NCBI RefSeq assembly: GCF_900107605.1
Contig: NZ_FNQJ01000025.1
Coordinates: 1 to 51,964 of the forward strand
Direction of reading: 5' to 3'
Length of the DNA stretch: 51,964 nt
Origin: Acidovorax soli
Lineage (GTDB): Bacteria > Pseudomonadota > Gammaproteobacteria > Burkholderiales > Burkholderiaceae_C
The position numbers and the translations under genes were made by a program. This document shows, piece after piece, positions 51,871-51,964 of the stretch; position 1 is the stretch's first letter; each line of letters begins with the position of its first letter. The notes under the pieces were generated by a model. The model had not been told where the DNA came from. It did not search any database and saw only the letters and a list, made by a program, of their open reading frames with translations.

Positions 51871-51964
51871 GCGGTCTCAAATCTGAAGTGCAACACCGCT
51901 GGTTGATATTCAATGAATGGTAGCGGAGCTTTTCTCGGCGATAGCAGCCATGAATCGCTGGAAG
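51871..51964 (-). mobile_element. Possible right-edge insertion sequence end (IS30-like)
   Basis: GGCGGTCTCAAATCTGAAGT followed by GCAACACC (51871-51898) looks like an IS terminal repeat of the IS30 type. On the minus strand a short coding tail, FQRFMAAIAEKSSATIH-stop, ends 16 bp inside it and could be the transposase C-terminus. The rest is outside the window, so this is only suggestive. Confidence 0.3.

Noticed and set aside
1..51964. CRISPR array, tRNA or rRNA genes
   Set aside because: No regularly spaced palindromic repeats, no cloverleaf with a recognisable TTCGA arm and no rRNA segments were seen.

Overview
The window looks like accessory DNA of a GC-rich betaproteobacterium, most likely Burkholderiales/Comamonadaceae. 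The basis is the gene families and their order: czc, cad and ars resistance genes, a Tn4371-type conjugative element backbone, DUF4148 and CzcI-like proteins. No tRNA, rRNA or clear housekeeping block is present. The whole window reads as a mosaic of mobile and stress-response modules.

Region 1 (1-6.1 kb) is a phage-defence-like island. It holds a Tn3-family transposase remnant at the left edge, the tail of a probable HNH-endonuclease-like protein, a 534-aa membrane-anchored protein of unknown function followed by an overlapping 50-aa ORF, a full-length Shedu-type (DUF4263) nuclease, an Abi_C (abortive infection C-terminal) protein, and the C-terminal half of a DUF3732 ATPase.

Region 2 (6.1-19.4 kb) is one arm of a Tn4371-family integrative conjugative element (ICE): DUF932 tail, ParB, DUF736, XRE regulator, DUF2958, DUF2285, AlpA-like HTH, RepA, ParA, a ribbon-helix-helix protein, DUF2840, TraF peptidase and a DUF3363 relaxase. 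A TetX-like flavin monooxygenase sits between parB and the DUF736 gene. Three 17-bp direct repeats and an AT-rich tract just 3' of repA look like an iteron origin. Integrase, TraG and Trb genes are absent: the element is broken inside the DUF932 gene on the left and ends after the relaxase on the right.

Region 3 (19.5-24.1 kb) holds a TetR regulator divergent from an unusual three-gene operon (FabF-like ketosynthase, SIS-domain sugar-phosphate isomerase, DUF1638 protein), then an H-NS-like ORF and a second Shedu homologue that lacks the nuclease domain.

Region 4 (24.2-44.3 kb) is a heavy-metal block: EamA transporter with a His-rich tail; czcI-C-B-A efflux operon with downstream small envelope proteins; czcR/czcS; a CadA/ZntA-type P1B ATPase behind a MerR-type promoter; arsR-arsC-acr3-arsH; and a P1B-4 (SPC-motif) ATPase.

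Region 5 (44.4-51.5 kb) is a minus-strand stress cluster: ECF sigma factor, ArsP-type permease, CxxC redox protein, OsmC-like protein, circularly permuted ATP-grasp ligase, class II glutamine amidotransferase, Fe-S/flavin reductase and thiolase. A 29-bp composite motif with exactly conserved spacing occurs only in front of the permease operon and in front of the P1B-4 ATPase unit. Read on the minus strand it looks like an ECF promoter, so the sigma factor may co-regulate both. I consider this the most interesting candidate system here. The right edge carries a HAD-domain fragment and what may be the end of an insertion sequence.
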